From NCBI GenBank assembly GCA_937858455.1, contig CALLYN010000773.1, forward strand, positions 1 through 7,800: a stretch of 7,800 nucleotides of DNA, written 5' to 3'. Below are positions 1-5,143 of this stretch, one piece after another. The stretch comes from an uncultured Kouleothrix sp. (GTDB taxonomy: Bacteria > Chloroflexota > Chloroflexia > Chloroflexales > Roseiflexaceae). The translations under genes were made by a program, and so were the position numbers. Each line of letters opens with the position of its first letter. The stretch's first letter is position 1. The notes below the pieces were generated by a model. It searched no databases and was not told the DNA's origin. It saw nothing but the letters and a program-made list of their open reading frames with translations.

Positions 1-1
1 C

Positions 2-193
2 GTGGCTGCCGACGAGGCCAAGGCCCAGGCTATTGCCGATTCGATTGTGGCGCAACTGCGGCGGCTGAATAGCGAGTTCGCGCATTATGTGCCGGCCGAG
101 CGCCAGCTACCGCGCGTGGCGCTGCGCCCAATCGGCGATCCCGACTATTTCCCGCTGGGCGTCAAGCACCGCTACACGCGCAAAAGCGAATAG
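2..193 (+). CDS. C-terminal fragment, possibly PaaK-like adenylate-forming (acyl-CoA ligase) protein
   Basis: This reading frame is open from the left edge and ends at a TAG (191-193), so only the last 63 or so residues are visible and the true start lies outside the window. The visible part has an amphipathic stretch (AQLRRLNSEFAHYVP) followed by VALRPIGDPDYFPLGVKHRYTRK. A C-terminus with 'LNxEF..YVP....P.V.L...GDP.YF..GVKHRYTR' recalls the tail of phenylacetate-CoA ligase/coenzyme F390 synthetase-like adenylate-forming enzymes. I make that link from memory of the family, without an alignment. The catalytic core and the nucleotide-binding motifs are not in the window, so no activity can be assigned. 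The gene converges on the padR-type gene to its right. That the fragment is coding is fairly certain from its compositional bias and clean end; the family name is a weak call. Confidence 0.5.
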   Translation: MAADEAKAQAIADSIVAQLRRLNSEFAHYVPAERQLPRVALRPIGDPDYFPLGVKHRYTRKSE

Positions 194-216
194 TGCAGGA
201 TCACGCTCAACATACA

Positions 217-267
217 AACTACGCACTACGCACTATAAAGCCAAATATAAGTGCGTAGTGCGTAGTT
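217..267. repeat. 18-bp perfect inverted repeat built from a 7-bp tandem unit
   Basis: The arms at 217-234 and 250-267 are perfect reverse complements (AACTACGCACTACGCACT and its complement) around an AT-rich 15-nt loop. Each arm is itself a tandem array of the 7-bp unit ACTACGC, about 2.5 copies. It lies 23 bp after the stop of the partial gene, between convergent genes. No T-run follows it on either strand, so a simple intrinsic terminator is unlikely. It looks more like an intergenic repeat unit, although an RNA-stabilising 3' hairpin for the partial gene is possible. Confidence 0.75.
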
Positions 268-291
268 GTGCGAGCATACACATAAACATGA

Positions 292-330
292 ACCAAGGCC
301 ACTGACTGCAATGCAATCGGTGGCCTTGGT
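292..330 (-). terminator. Probable intrinsic terminator of the PadR-family gene
   Basis: The arms 292-302 (ACCAAGGCCAC) and 320-330 are perfect complements. The stem extends to 14 bp (292-305 with 317-330) if one G-T wobble is allowed, with an 11-nt loop. Read on the minus strand it begins 16 bp after the PadR stop codon and is followed by TTCATGTTTATGTG, a moderately T-rich tail. The plus-strand side is followed by GACACACGGG, which is not T-rich, so the element is oriented for the minus-strand gene. Confidence 0.65.
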
Positions 331-346
331 GACACACGGGAAAGGC

Positions 347-1057
347 CTACTCGCCCGCCGTGTCGTCCTTTTCGTCGCGCGACAGGATGGCATAAATCTC
401 GCGGCGCGTGCCGTCGAGCAGCTTCATCACGGCCTGCTTCTGCTCAGCCGTGCCGTGGAGCGCGGCCTGCATCACGCTGGCCATCAGGCTCATGCCGGTC
501 TGGCGCAGCCCTTCCAGCTCGGGGCCGGGGCCACGGAAGCCAAAAGGCGGACCCTGCTCGGGCTGGTTCTGCTGGCGCTCGGCCAGGAGCTGGCGGCCCG
601 ACTCGGTGATGGTATACACACGCTTGCCCTCGACCGTCTCGCTGGTGAGGTGGCCCTCGTCTTCCAGCAGCTGCAGCGTCGGGTAGACCGAGCCGGGGCT
701 GGGGCGGTAGAAGCCGCCGTAGCGCTGCTCAAGCTCTTTGATCAGCTCGTAGCCGTGGCGCGGCTGCTCGGCCAGCAGCTCGAGCAGGGCGAACTTGATG
801 TCGCCGCGGCGCTGCCGCCGCCGCCCGCCGCCGTCTTCGTCGAATGGCCGCCCGCCGAAAGGCCCGCCGTGCGGGCCGCCAAACGGGCCGCGCGGGATGA
901 AGTGCTCGAACGGCTCGTCGTCGTGCGCGAACCAAAACCGCCGGCGCAGCCGGTCGGCCGGGCTAAAGTGCTCGTGGTGGTGCTGGTGCGGTGGGCCGTG
1001 GTGCTCGTGCTCGGGCGCCTCGCCTTCCCACGGGCGCCGGAATGGTCGTCGAAACAT
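347..1057 (-). CDS. PadR-family transcriptional regulator with His-rich N-terminal extension
   Basis: This encodes a DNA-binding repressor-type protein of 236 residues. Residues 84-160 form a PadR winged helix: RGDIKFALLELLAEQPRHGYEL, then the recognition part PSPGSVYPTLQLLEDEGHL (119-137) and the wing EGKRVYTITESG (143-154). The pattern HGYELIKEL...G.Y.PSPGSVYPTL.LLE.EGL is diagnostic of PadR. A Q-rich linker near 160-170 leads to a C-terminal helical part that in this family makes the dimer. Ahead of the winged helix is an unusual extension of about 83 residues with 11 histidines (cluster at 17-30) and a Gly-Pro-Phe repeat (57-69). The ATG at 1057 is chosen because AAGGAG sits 8 nt upstream. 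A further in-frame ATG at 1117 lies upstream of the -10 box and cannot be used from the promoter described here. No effector gene is co-transcribed with it, so its regulon, beyond probable autoregulation, is unknown. Confidence 0.9.
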   Translation of the reverse strand: MFRRPFRRPWEGEAPEHEHHGPPHQHHHEHFSPADRLRRRFWFAHDDEPFEHFIPRGPFGGPHGGPFGGRPFDEDGGGRRRQRRGDIKFALLELLAEQPRHGYELIKELEQRYGGFYRPSPGSVYPTLQLLEDEGHLTSETVEGKRVYTITESGRQLLAERQQNQPEQGPPFGFRGPGPELEGLRQTGMSLMASVMQAALHGTAEQKQAVMKLLDGTRREIYAILSRDEKDDTAGE

Positions 1058-1065
1058 TGTATGTG

Positions 1066-1071
1066 CTCCTT
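1066..1071 (-). promoter_or_regulatory. Ribosome binding site fixing the PadR start
   Basis: On the minus strand this reads AAGGAG, 8 nt before the ATG at 1057-1055. It favours a 236-residue protein over the longer in-frame reading that begins at 1117. Confidence 0.8.
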
Positions 1072-1086
1072 TTCTTGTTACGATAA

Positions 1087-1126
1087 CGATATATCGTGAT
1101 GGCTCGTAGAATATCACGATATATCG
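1087..1126. promoter_or_regulatory. Double palindromic operator, probably for PadR autorepression
   Basis: Two identical 10-bp palindromes CGATATATCG lie at 1087-1096 and 1117-1126. Their centres are 30 bp apart, close to three helical turns, so both would face the same side of the DNA. Together they form a larger inverted repeat, CGATATATCGTGAT (1087-1100) against its complement (1113-1126), with a 12-bp spacer. One copy lies between the -35 and -10 boxes; the other lies just after the predicted transcript start. Autorepression by PadR proteins bound at their own promoter is established for the family; that this site is the one bound here is an inference from position and symmetry. Confidence 0.7.
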
Positions 1127-1136
1127 CTAAAGTCAA
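1108..1136 (-). promoter_or_regulatory. Sigma-70-type promoter of the PadR gene
   Basis: On the minus strand a -35 box TTGACT (1131-1136) and a -10 box TATTCT (1108-1113) are separated by exactly 17 bp. The expected transcript start is near 1101, giving a leader of about 45 nt that contains the Shine-Dalgarno AAGGAG. The -35 matches the consensus at 5 of 6 positions and the -10 at 4 of 6. One operator palindrome fills the middle of the spacer, so a bound repressor would block RNA polymerase directly. Confidence 0.7.
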
Positions 1137-1184
1137 GAGGCAATTTTCGGCGATCGGCGAGCTGGTTGCGAGGGGCACAGGCGC

Positions 1185-1222
1185 ACGCCGGCCCGCTCGC
1201 GCAAGCGCGAGCGGGCCGGCGT
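1185..1222. repeat. Perfect 18-bp GC-rich hairpin
   Basis: The arms 1185-1202 (ACGCCGGCCCGCTCGCGC) and 1205-1222 are perfect complements with only AA between them, so in RNA the loop would open to CAAG or similar. It lies upstream of the padR promoter, in the gap after the aminotransferase gene. No T-run follows on either strand. It could act as a late barrier to read-through from the aminotransferase into padR, or be an intergenic palindromic repeat. Confidence 0.8.
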
Positions 1223-1265
1223 ATGTGATACCAAATTCGCTTTATTACTGCCACTTTGGTGGGGG

Positions 1266-1292
1266 TTTGGGGGCGGCGAAGACGCCCCCAAA
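1266..1292. repeat. 10-bp G-run/C-run hairpin, terminator-like on the plus strand
   Basis: The arms TTTGGGGGCG (1266-1275) and CGCCCCCAAA (1283-1292) are perfect complements around a 7-nt loop, GCGAAGA. On the plus strand it is followed by TTTCTTCTT, the form of an intrinsic terminator, but no plus-strand gene precedes it. On the minus strand it is the second hairpin met after the aminotransferase stop. The loop shares GGCGAAG with the neighbouring palindrome at 1299-1341. Confidence 0.65.
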
Positions 1293-1298
1293 TTTCTT

Positions 1299-1341
1299 CT
1301 TGTGTTGCACTCCGTGGCGAAGCCACGGAGTGCAACACAAG
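1299..1341 (-). terminator. Perfect 20-bp stem after the aminotransferase gene
   Basis: The arms 1299-1318 (CTTGTGTTGCACTCCGTGGC) and 1322-1341 are perfect complements around a 3-nt GAA. On the minus strand the stem starts 46 bp past the aminotransferase stop codon, the right place for transcription termination or 3'-end protection. The tail after it (AAGAAGAAATTT) is purine-rich instead of T-rich, so it is not a textbook intrinsic terminator. Its perfection suggests either recent acquisition or a maintained repeat family. Confidence 0.5.
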
Positions 1342-1387
1342 CTATACGTGATCAAGCGAACAGCGTATGAGGATGCCGCTGGTGCGG

Positions 1388-2635
1388 CTAGCCCAGGGCT
1401 GCTTTAAACACCTCGGAGAGGCGGCGCACACCCTCGACGATTGTGTCGGGCGGGGAGAACGAGAAGTTGAGCCGCATGGTGTTGGTGCCGCCGCCGTTGG
1501 CGTGGAAAGCGCCGCCCGGCACGAACGCGACCTTGCGCTCGAGCGCGCGCGCCAGCAGATCGGTGGTGTTGTAGCTGGCGGGCAGTGTGATCCACAGGAA
1601 CATCCCACCGTCGGGCTTGGTCCAGCGCGCGCCGGCCGGCAGGTACTGCTCGAGCGCGCCGAGCATGGCGTCGCGCCGCTGCTGGTACACCGCGCGGATG
1701 CGCGGGATCTGGCGAGCCAGCAGGCCATCGCGGCAGGCCTCGTAGGCGATCGCCTGAGCCAGCGAGCTGGTGTGCAGGTCGAGCCCCTGCTTCACCTGAA
1801 CCATGCGGCGCAGCAGCACCTCGGGCGCCACGGCCCAGCCCACCCGCAGGCCCGGCACCAGCAGCTTCGAGAAGGTGCTGAGGTAGAGCACGTGGCGCGG
1901 CGCGCCGTGGCGCTCGATATCGAGCGCGGCCAGCAGCGGCGGCGCCGCGCCGCTGTAGCGCAGCTCGCCATACGGGTCGTCCTCGACGATCGGCAGGCCG
2001 TGGCGCGCGGCCAGCGCGATCAGCGCGCGGCGCCGCTCGGCCGAGAGCGTGACGCCGGTGGGATTCTGAAAGCTGGCGACGGTGTAGAGGAACTTCGGCG
2101 CTTGGCCGGCGGCGGCCAAATCGGCCAGCGCGCGCTCGACACCCTCGATCTGCAGGCCGTCGTCGTCCATCGGCAGCGTCACAAAGCGCGGCCGGTAGGG
2201 CCGGAACGCCTGCAGCGCGCCCACGTAGGTTGGCTCCTCGACCAGCACCACGTCGCCGGGGTCGACCAGCAGCTTGGCGATCATGTCGAGGCCCTGCTGC
2301 GAGCCATTGGTGACAAGCAGGTGCTCGGGGCCGATGCTCAGGCCGCGCGCGCGCATCAGCTCCACCAGAAACGCGCGCAGCGGCGGAAAGCCCTCGGTGG
2401 GGCCGTACTGGAGCACGCGCCCGGCCTCGTTGGCCAGCACGCGCTCGGCGGCTAGTGCGATCTCCTCGGCCGGAAAACAGTCGGGCGAGGGCAAGCCGCC
2501 CGCAAACGAGATCACGCCAGGCTCCTCGGTAACCTTCAGCAGCTCGCGGATGGCCGAGCTGCTGATGTTGCCGACGGCGCTGGCCCAGTGCGCTTCCCAG
2601 AGCTGGCCGGCCGAATCAGAGGCGGTGATTGTCAT
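1388..2635 (-). CDS. PLP-dependent aminotransferase, LysN/2-aminoadipate aminotransferase-like (class I fold)
   Basis: A cytosolic transaminase of 415 residues that moves an amino group from an amino acid to a 2-oxo acid using pyridoxal phosphate. The N-terminus has ISFAGGLPSPDCFP (42-55), typical of the LysN/KAT-II group, then LQYGPTEGFPPLR (75-87). TNGSQQGLD (109-117) forms the phosphate cup, and QNPTG (190-194) carries the cofactor Asn. EDDPYGEL (218-225) holds the Asp and Tyr that contact the pyridine ring. STFSKLLVPGLRVGW (253-267) carries the Schiff-base Lys257, and MRLNFS (387-392) the substrate-carboxylate Arg388. All key residues are present and the length is normal. There is no GntR DNA-binding domain, so it is not a MocR regulator. 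The ATG at 2635 is chosen because GGAG lies 8 nt upstream (2644-2647) and the family's N-terminus begins here; the 26 extra residues possible further upstream would run through the preceding small gene. LysN itself works in lysine biosynthesis by the aminoadipate route, but relatives have broad or aromatic specificity, so the substrate is open. Confidence 0.92.
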   Translation of the reverse strand: MTITASDSAGQLWEAHWASAVGNISSSAIRELLKVTEEPGVISFAGGLPSPDCFPAEEIALAAERVLANEAGRVLQYGPTEGFPPLRAFLVELMRARGLSIGPEHLLVTNGSQQGLDMIAKLLVDPGDVVLVEEPTYVGALQAFRPYRPRFVTLPMDDDGLQIEGVERALADLAAAGQAPKFLYTVASFQNPTGVTLSAERRRALIALAARHGLPIVEDDPYGELRYSGAAPPLLAALDIERHGAPRHVLYLSTFSKLLVPGLRVGWAVAPEVLLRRMVQVKQGLDLHTSSLAQAIAYEACRDGLLARQIPRIRAVYQQRRDAMLGALEQYLPAGARWTKPDGGMFLWITLPASYNTTDLLARALERKVAFVPGGAFHANGGGTNTMRLNFSFSPPDTIVEGVRRLSEVFKAALG

Positions 2636-2657
2636 AGGTGTTGCTCCGGCTAGGTGG

Positions 2658-2768
2658 CTACTTGCGGCGGCGTCCGCGGAAGTAGCCGCTGCGATACGAC
2701 AGCCCGACCACAATGATCAGCACCACCAGAATGATCAGGCATTCGGGTGTGCCAAGGCGAAAGAACAT
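2658..2768 (-). CDS. 36-residue single-pass membrane protein resembling the TatA N-terminus
   Basis: The protein starts MFFRLGTPECL, has one hydrophobic helix, about residues 10-23, and ends in a basic tail (YRSGYFRGRRRK). The stretch LGTPECLIILVVLIIVVG matches the layout of a TatA/E transmembrane segment: a short N-terminus, an acidic residue (Glu9) after LGxP, an aliphatic helix and a Gly at the hinge. It lacks the usual Phe before that Gly and the amphipathic helix of about 20 residues that TatA needs, so it is either a minimal relative or a chance resemblance. The RBS is near ideal: AAGGAG (2774-2779) lies 5 nt before the ATG. It sits 22 bp upstream of the aminotransferase on the same strand, so the two are probably co-transcribed. 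The basic C-terminus predicts an N-out, C-in orientation by the positive-inside rule. Function is unknown. Confidence 0.7.
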   Translation of the reverse strand: MFFRLGTPECLIILVVLIIVVGLSYRSGYFRGRRRK

Positions 2769-3180
2769 GGCAGCTCCTTGTTCGAGCCTGGCCGCTAGTA
2801 TACTCGCAGCCGGCCCTCGGCGATAGCGACAAGTCGGGCTGGTATGTCGCGACAATGGCGCATGCGATGCGGGCACTCCCCGCGCGGGAGGTGTGGGGGC
2901 CGCAGCCAGCGCGCGCATCGCGACAATTATAGATCGCTGCGGGTGCGACTGCCGCGAACTACGTAACCGAGAATACGTAATTTACCTGATGCGTCACCGC
3001 ACCGTCCATGATATATATACAGTATCAGCCCGCAAGCTCTTGGAGCGGCAGGGGGTGGAGGCAGAGGACTGGCGAAGCGTGTGCTGGCGCTCGAGGCTCG
3101 CTCATCCCCGACGATGCGTATCGGGTATTCGCCCGGTACCGGCTTTGTGCTGCGCCGAAATCTGAAATGTGAGGTGATCC
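2769..3180. other. Divergent intergenic control region, no convincing gene
   Basis: This 412-bp stretch separates the minus-strand membrane-protein/aminotransferase pair from the plus-strand collar cassette. Candidate -10 boxes on the minus strand are TATACT (2797-2802), 29 bp before the small gene's ATG, and a consensus TATAAT (2926-2931); neither has a good -35 box. A 10-bp direct repeat TCGCGACAAT occurs at 2847-2856 and 2918-2927, the second abutting the TATAAT. Two TACGTA palindromes lie at 2960-2965 and 2974-2979. An AT-rich island TGATATATATACAGTATCA (3009-3027) is the best guess for the plus-strand promoter, giving a leader of about 150 nt. The open frame at 2893-3165 has no RBS or recognisable composition and is not called. 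Confidence 0.5.
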
Positions 3181-3489
3181 ATGGCGACGGCCTATTCACA
3201 CGAGGCATTCGCCGGCCAGCTGAACACGAAATTCTGGCTGGCGGCCGCTGGCGAACCGCTGGCACTTGAGCTGATCGAGGTTTCGCCACTACGCCGCAAC
3301 GCACCCTACGAATCGTACTCGCTCGAGCTGCGCGGGCCGTCCGGCCGCTATATTCCCCAGGCCTCGTACCGCATGGATCACGCCGCGCTCGGGCAACTCG
3401 AGATCTTCATCGTGCCGGTTCGCCAGGATCGGCAGGGCCTGTACTACGAGGCTTCCTTCAATTGCCTGAGCGCCGAGGCGGCGCCATGA
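3181..3489 (+). CDS. DUF6916-like small protein, first gene of the collar cassette
   Basis: The product has 102 residues, with no signal peptide or membrane segment. It starts MATAYSHEAFAGQLNTKFWL, then has LALELIEVSPL (27-37), YESYSLELRGPSG (43-55), IPQASYRMDHAALGQLEIFIVPV (58-80) and YYEASFN (88-94). The order 'F...LGS.F.L....L.L.L.EV....SF.L.FRGP....PQ..Y...H..LG...IFLVPV......Y.A.FN' is what I associate with DUF6916, a small beta-rich domain of unknown function often found beside tail-collar genes; this is from memory. The start has a GAGGTG Shine-Dalgarno 6 nt upstream. The stop overlaps the next gene's start as ATGA (3486-3489), so translation is coupled. By its beta pattern it could be a chaperone, adaptor or structural partner for the collar proteins; the sequence does not decide this. 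Confidence 0.85.
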   Translation: MATAYSHEAFAGQLNTKFWLAAAGEPLALELIEVSPLRRNAPYESYSLELRGPSGRYIPQASYRMDHAALGQLEIFIVPVRQDRQGLYYEASFNCLSAEAAP

Positions 3490-4007
3490 GCACACCGGCG
3501 ATCTGGCTGCGCCCGGCCAAGGCAAGCGACATGCCGCTGCTGTACCAGGTATACGCCAGCACGCGGCTCGACGAGCTGGCGCTGCTGGGCTGGAGCGCCG
3601 CGCAGCAGCACGCGTTTCTGGCCCAGCAGTTCGAGGCCCAGCACCAGCACTACCATACCTACTCCGCAGGCGCCGACTTTCTGGTGATCATGTGCGGCGA
3701 GCAGCCAATCGGCCGGATGTACGTCGATCGCCGCGCCGACGAGATCCGCCTGATCGATATCGCGCTGCTGCCCGCGCGGCGCGGCGCCGGCATTGGCTCG
3801 CGCCTGCTGCACGAGCTGCTGAGCGAGGCAGCGGCCTGCGGCAAGCCGCTGCGCATCCATGTCGAAAAGTTTAACCCGGCGCTGCGGCTGTACCAGCGGC
3901 TGGGCTTTGCCCTGGTCGAGGATCGCGGGATGTACTGGTTTATGGAATGGGCGCCGCCGGCCCGTCAGCCTGTGGCCAGCGGCGCGCAGGCGCTAGCCCC
4001 GGCATAG
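3486..4007 (+). CDS. GNAT-family N-acetyltransferase
   Basis: A soluble acetyl-CoA-dependent acetyltransferase of 173 residues. The N-terminus IWLRPAKASDMPLLYQVYAS (6-25) is the usual first strand and helix of the fold. GEQPIGRMYVDRRADEIRLIDIALLP (71-96) covers strands 2-4. RRGAGIGSRLLHELL (98-112) is motif A, the R/Q-x-x-G-x-G/A loop that binds the pyrophosphate of acetyl-CoA. IHVEKFNPALRLYQRLGF (124-141) is motif B with the Asn and Tyr usual in the family. The ATG at 3486 is preferred over an upstream in-frame ATG (3462) because it gives the typical short N-terminus and the ATGA overlap with the gene before. The last 15 or so residues are Ala/Pro-rich and disordered. The substrate is unknown. 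Close coupling to the DUF6916-like and collar genes suggests that a protein of that cassette, or the N-terminus or a lysine of one, could be acetylated; this is inference. Confidence 0.9.
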   Translation: MSTPAIWLRPAKASDMPLLYQVYASTRLDELALLGWSAAQQHAFLAQQFEAQHQHYHTYSAGADFLVIMCGEQPIGRMYVDRRADEIRLIDIALLPARRGAGIGSRLLHELLSEAAACGKPLRIHVEKFNPALRLYQRLGFALVEDRGMYWFMEWAPPARQPVASGAQALAPA

Positions 4008-4044
4008 TGTTCGGCAGTACTGGCTGTAGTGAGAAAGGAAGAAC

Positions 4045-4566
4045 ATGAGCGACCCCTATATTGGCGAGATCCGCTTGTTTGGCGGCAATTTCGCGCCCTA
4101 TGGATGGTTTTTCTGCGATGGCTCGACGCTGCAGATCTCGCAGTACGAGACCCTGTTCAGCCTGATCGGCACGACCTACGGCGGCGATGGCCAAACGACC
4201 TTCCAGCTGCCCGACCTGCGCGGGCGCCTGCCCATCCACCAAGGCCAGGGCAATGGCCTCTCGCTCCGAGTGATAGGCCAGCCTGGCGGCGCAGAGCAGG
4301 TGACGCTGCTCCAGGGCCAGCTTCCGGTACACAACCATTCTGCCTTAGCCAATTCCGGCGCCGGCAACAGCGACGAGCCGGCCAACAACTACTGGTCGGG
4401 CTCGGCCACCGTGCCGCAGTTTGTGCCCGGCGACCAGGCCAACACCAACATGAACACTGCGGCGATCGGCGCGAGCGGCGGGAGCATGCCACACGAGAAC
4501 ATGCAGCCGTACCTGGCCGTGAGCTTCATCATCGCGTGGCAGGGCATTTATCCGTCGCAAAATTAG
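4045..4566 (+). CDS. Tail-collar domain protein 1 (microcystin-dependent-protein family)
   Basis: The product has 173 residues. Residues 6-66 form a phage tail collar domain: IGEIRLFGGNFAPYGWFFCDG, then ISQYETLFSLIGTTYGGDG, FQLPDLRGRLPIH. A variable middle (about 99-145, Asn/Ser/Gly-rich) leads to the conserved end GGSMPHENMQPYLAVSFIIAW (145-165). QLPVHNHS (92-99) contains an H-x-H pair (His96, His98). In phage T4 gp12 an H-x-H pair from each of three chains binds zinc in the trimer, so a metal-bound trimer is plausible. There is no signal peptide. The start has an AAGGAAG Shine-Dalgarno 4-5 nt upstream; the gene follows the GNAT after 37 bp. The family includes MdpB of Microcystis, named for its response to microcystin, and many non-phage bacterial genes; its cellular role is unknown. 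Confidence 0.92.
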   Translation: MSDPYIGEIRLFGGNFAPYGWFFCDGSTLQISQYETLFSLIGTTYGGDGQTTFQLPDLRGRLPIHQGQGNGLSLRVIGQPGGAEQVTLLQGQLPVHNHSALANSGAGNSDEPANNYWSGSATVPQFVPGDQANTNMNTAAIGASGGSMPHENMQPYLAVSFIIAWQGIYPSQN

Positions 4567-4579
4567 TGTGAGGGTGCAA

Positions 4580-5080
4580 ATGGGAGATCCATTTATCGGC
4601 GAGATCCGCATGACTTCGTGGGGCTTCGCCGCCAAAGGCTGGGCGCTGTGCAATGGCCAGATCATGCAGATCAACCAGAACCAGGCGCTGTTCTCGCTCC
4701 TTGGCACGATGTACGGCGGCGACGGCGTGACCACCTTCGCGCTGCCGGACCTGCGTAGCCGCGTGCCGATCCACTTCACACCGCAGTATGTGCAGGGCTC
4801 GAAGAGCGGCGAGGAAACCCATACGCTCGCCGTGAACGAGATGCCTATGCACACGCACACTATCTCTGGCAGCAACAACCCTGCCGACCAGCCCATCCCG
4901 CAGGATGCCTTCTGGGCGGCCAAATCGACGCAGTCGCCGTTCGCCAGCACCGCAAACTCCAGGATGTGGGATGGCGCGATCGCCATCGCCGGCGGCGGCC
5001 AGCCGCACGAGAATATGCAGCCGTACCTGACGATCTCGTTTATGATCGCGCTCGTCGGGATCTATCCGCCGCGTAACTAA
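4580..5080 (+). CDS. Tail-collar domain protein 2 (paralogue)
   Basis: The product has 166 residues, a paralogue of the gene upstream with the same architecture. The collar domain spans residues 6-65: IGEIRMTSWGFAAKGWALCNG, INQNQALFSLLGTMYGGDG, ALPDLRSRVPIH. The H-x-H pair is in NEMPMHTHT (86-94; His91, His93), and the C-terminal signature is QPHENMQPYLTISFMIALVG (141-160). The middle segment is shorter and differs most between the paralogues, as expected for a binding or variable region. The ATG at 4580 is used instead of the GTG at 4568 because it aligns the GDPFIGEIR start with its paralogues and has GAGGG 6 nt upstream. It starts 13 bp after the previous stop, so the two are surely co-transcribed. 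Confidence 0.92.
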   Translation: MGDPFIGEIRMTSWGFAAKGWALCNGQIMQINQNQALFSLLGTMYGGDGVTTFALPDLRSRVPIHFTPQYVQGSKSGEETHTLAVNEMPMHTHTISGSNNPADQPIPQDAFWAAKSTQSPFASTANSRMWDGAIAIAGGGQPHENMQPYLTISFMIALVGIYPPRN

Positions 5081-5143
5081 CACGAGGGCGCGGTCGCCCA
5101 CGATACGGGCCTACTAGCTCATAGCATACAGGGGGCAAGATAT

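Noticed and set aside
217..267. CRISPR-like repeat
   Set aside because: The repeats are 7 bp, contiguous and inverted, with no spacers and no cas genes.
266..1099. Plus-strand 277-residue open frame opposite the PadR gene
   Set aside because: It runs antisense to a clear winged-helix gene, has no RBS or domain, and its length follows from high GC.
1058..1117. Longer PadR start at 1117
   Set aside because: That ATG overlaps the operator and lies upstream of the -10 box; the ATG at 1057 has a good RBS.
1367..2455. Plus-strand 362-residue open frame opposite the aminotransferase
   Set aside because: The minus strand carries all catalytic motifs of a PLP enzyme; this frame is its GC-driven shadow.
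1388..2635. MocR-type regulator
   Set aside because: The protein begins directly with the aminotransferase fold and has no GntR winged helix.
2893..3165. Plus-strand 90-residue open frame before the DUF6916-like gene
   Set aside because: No Shine-Dalgarno, Cys/Arg-heavy composition and no motif; it overlaps likely promoter elements.
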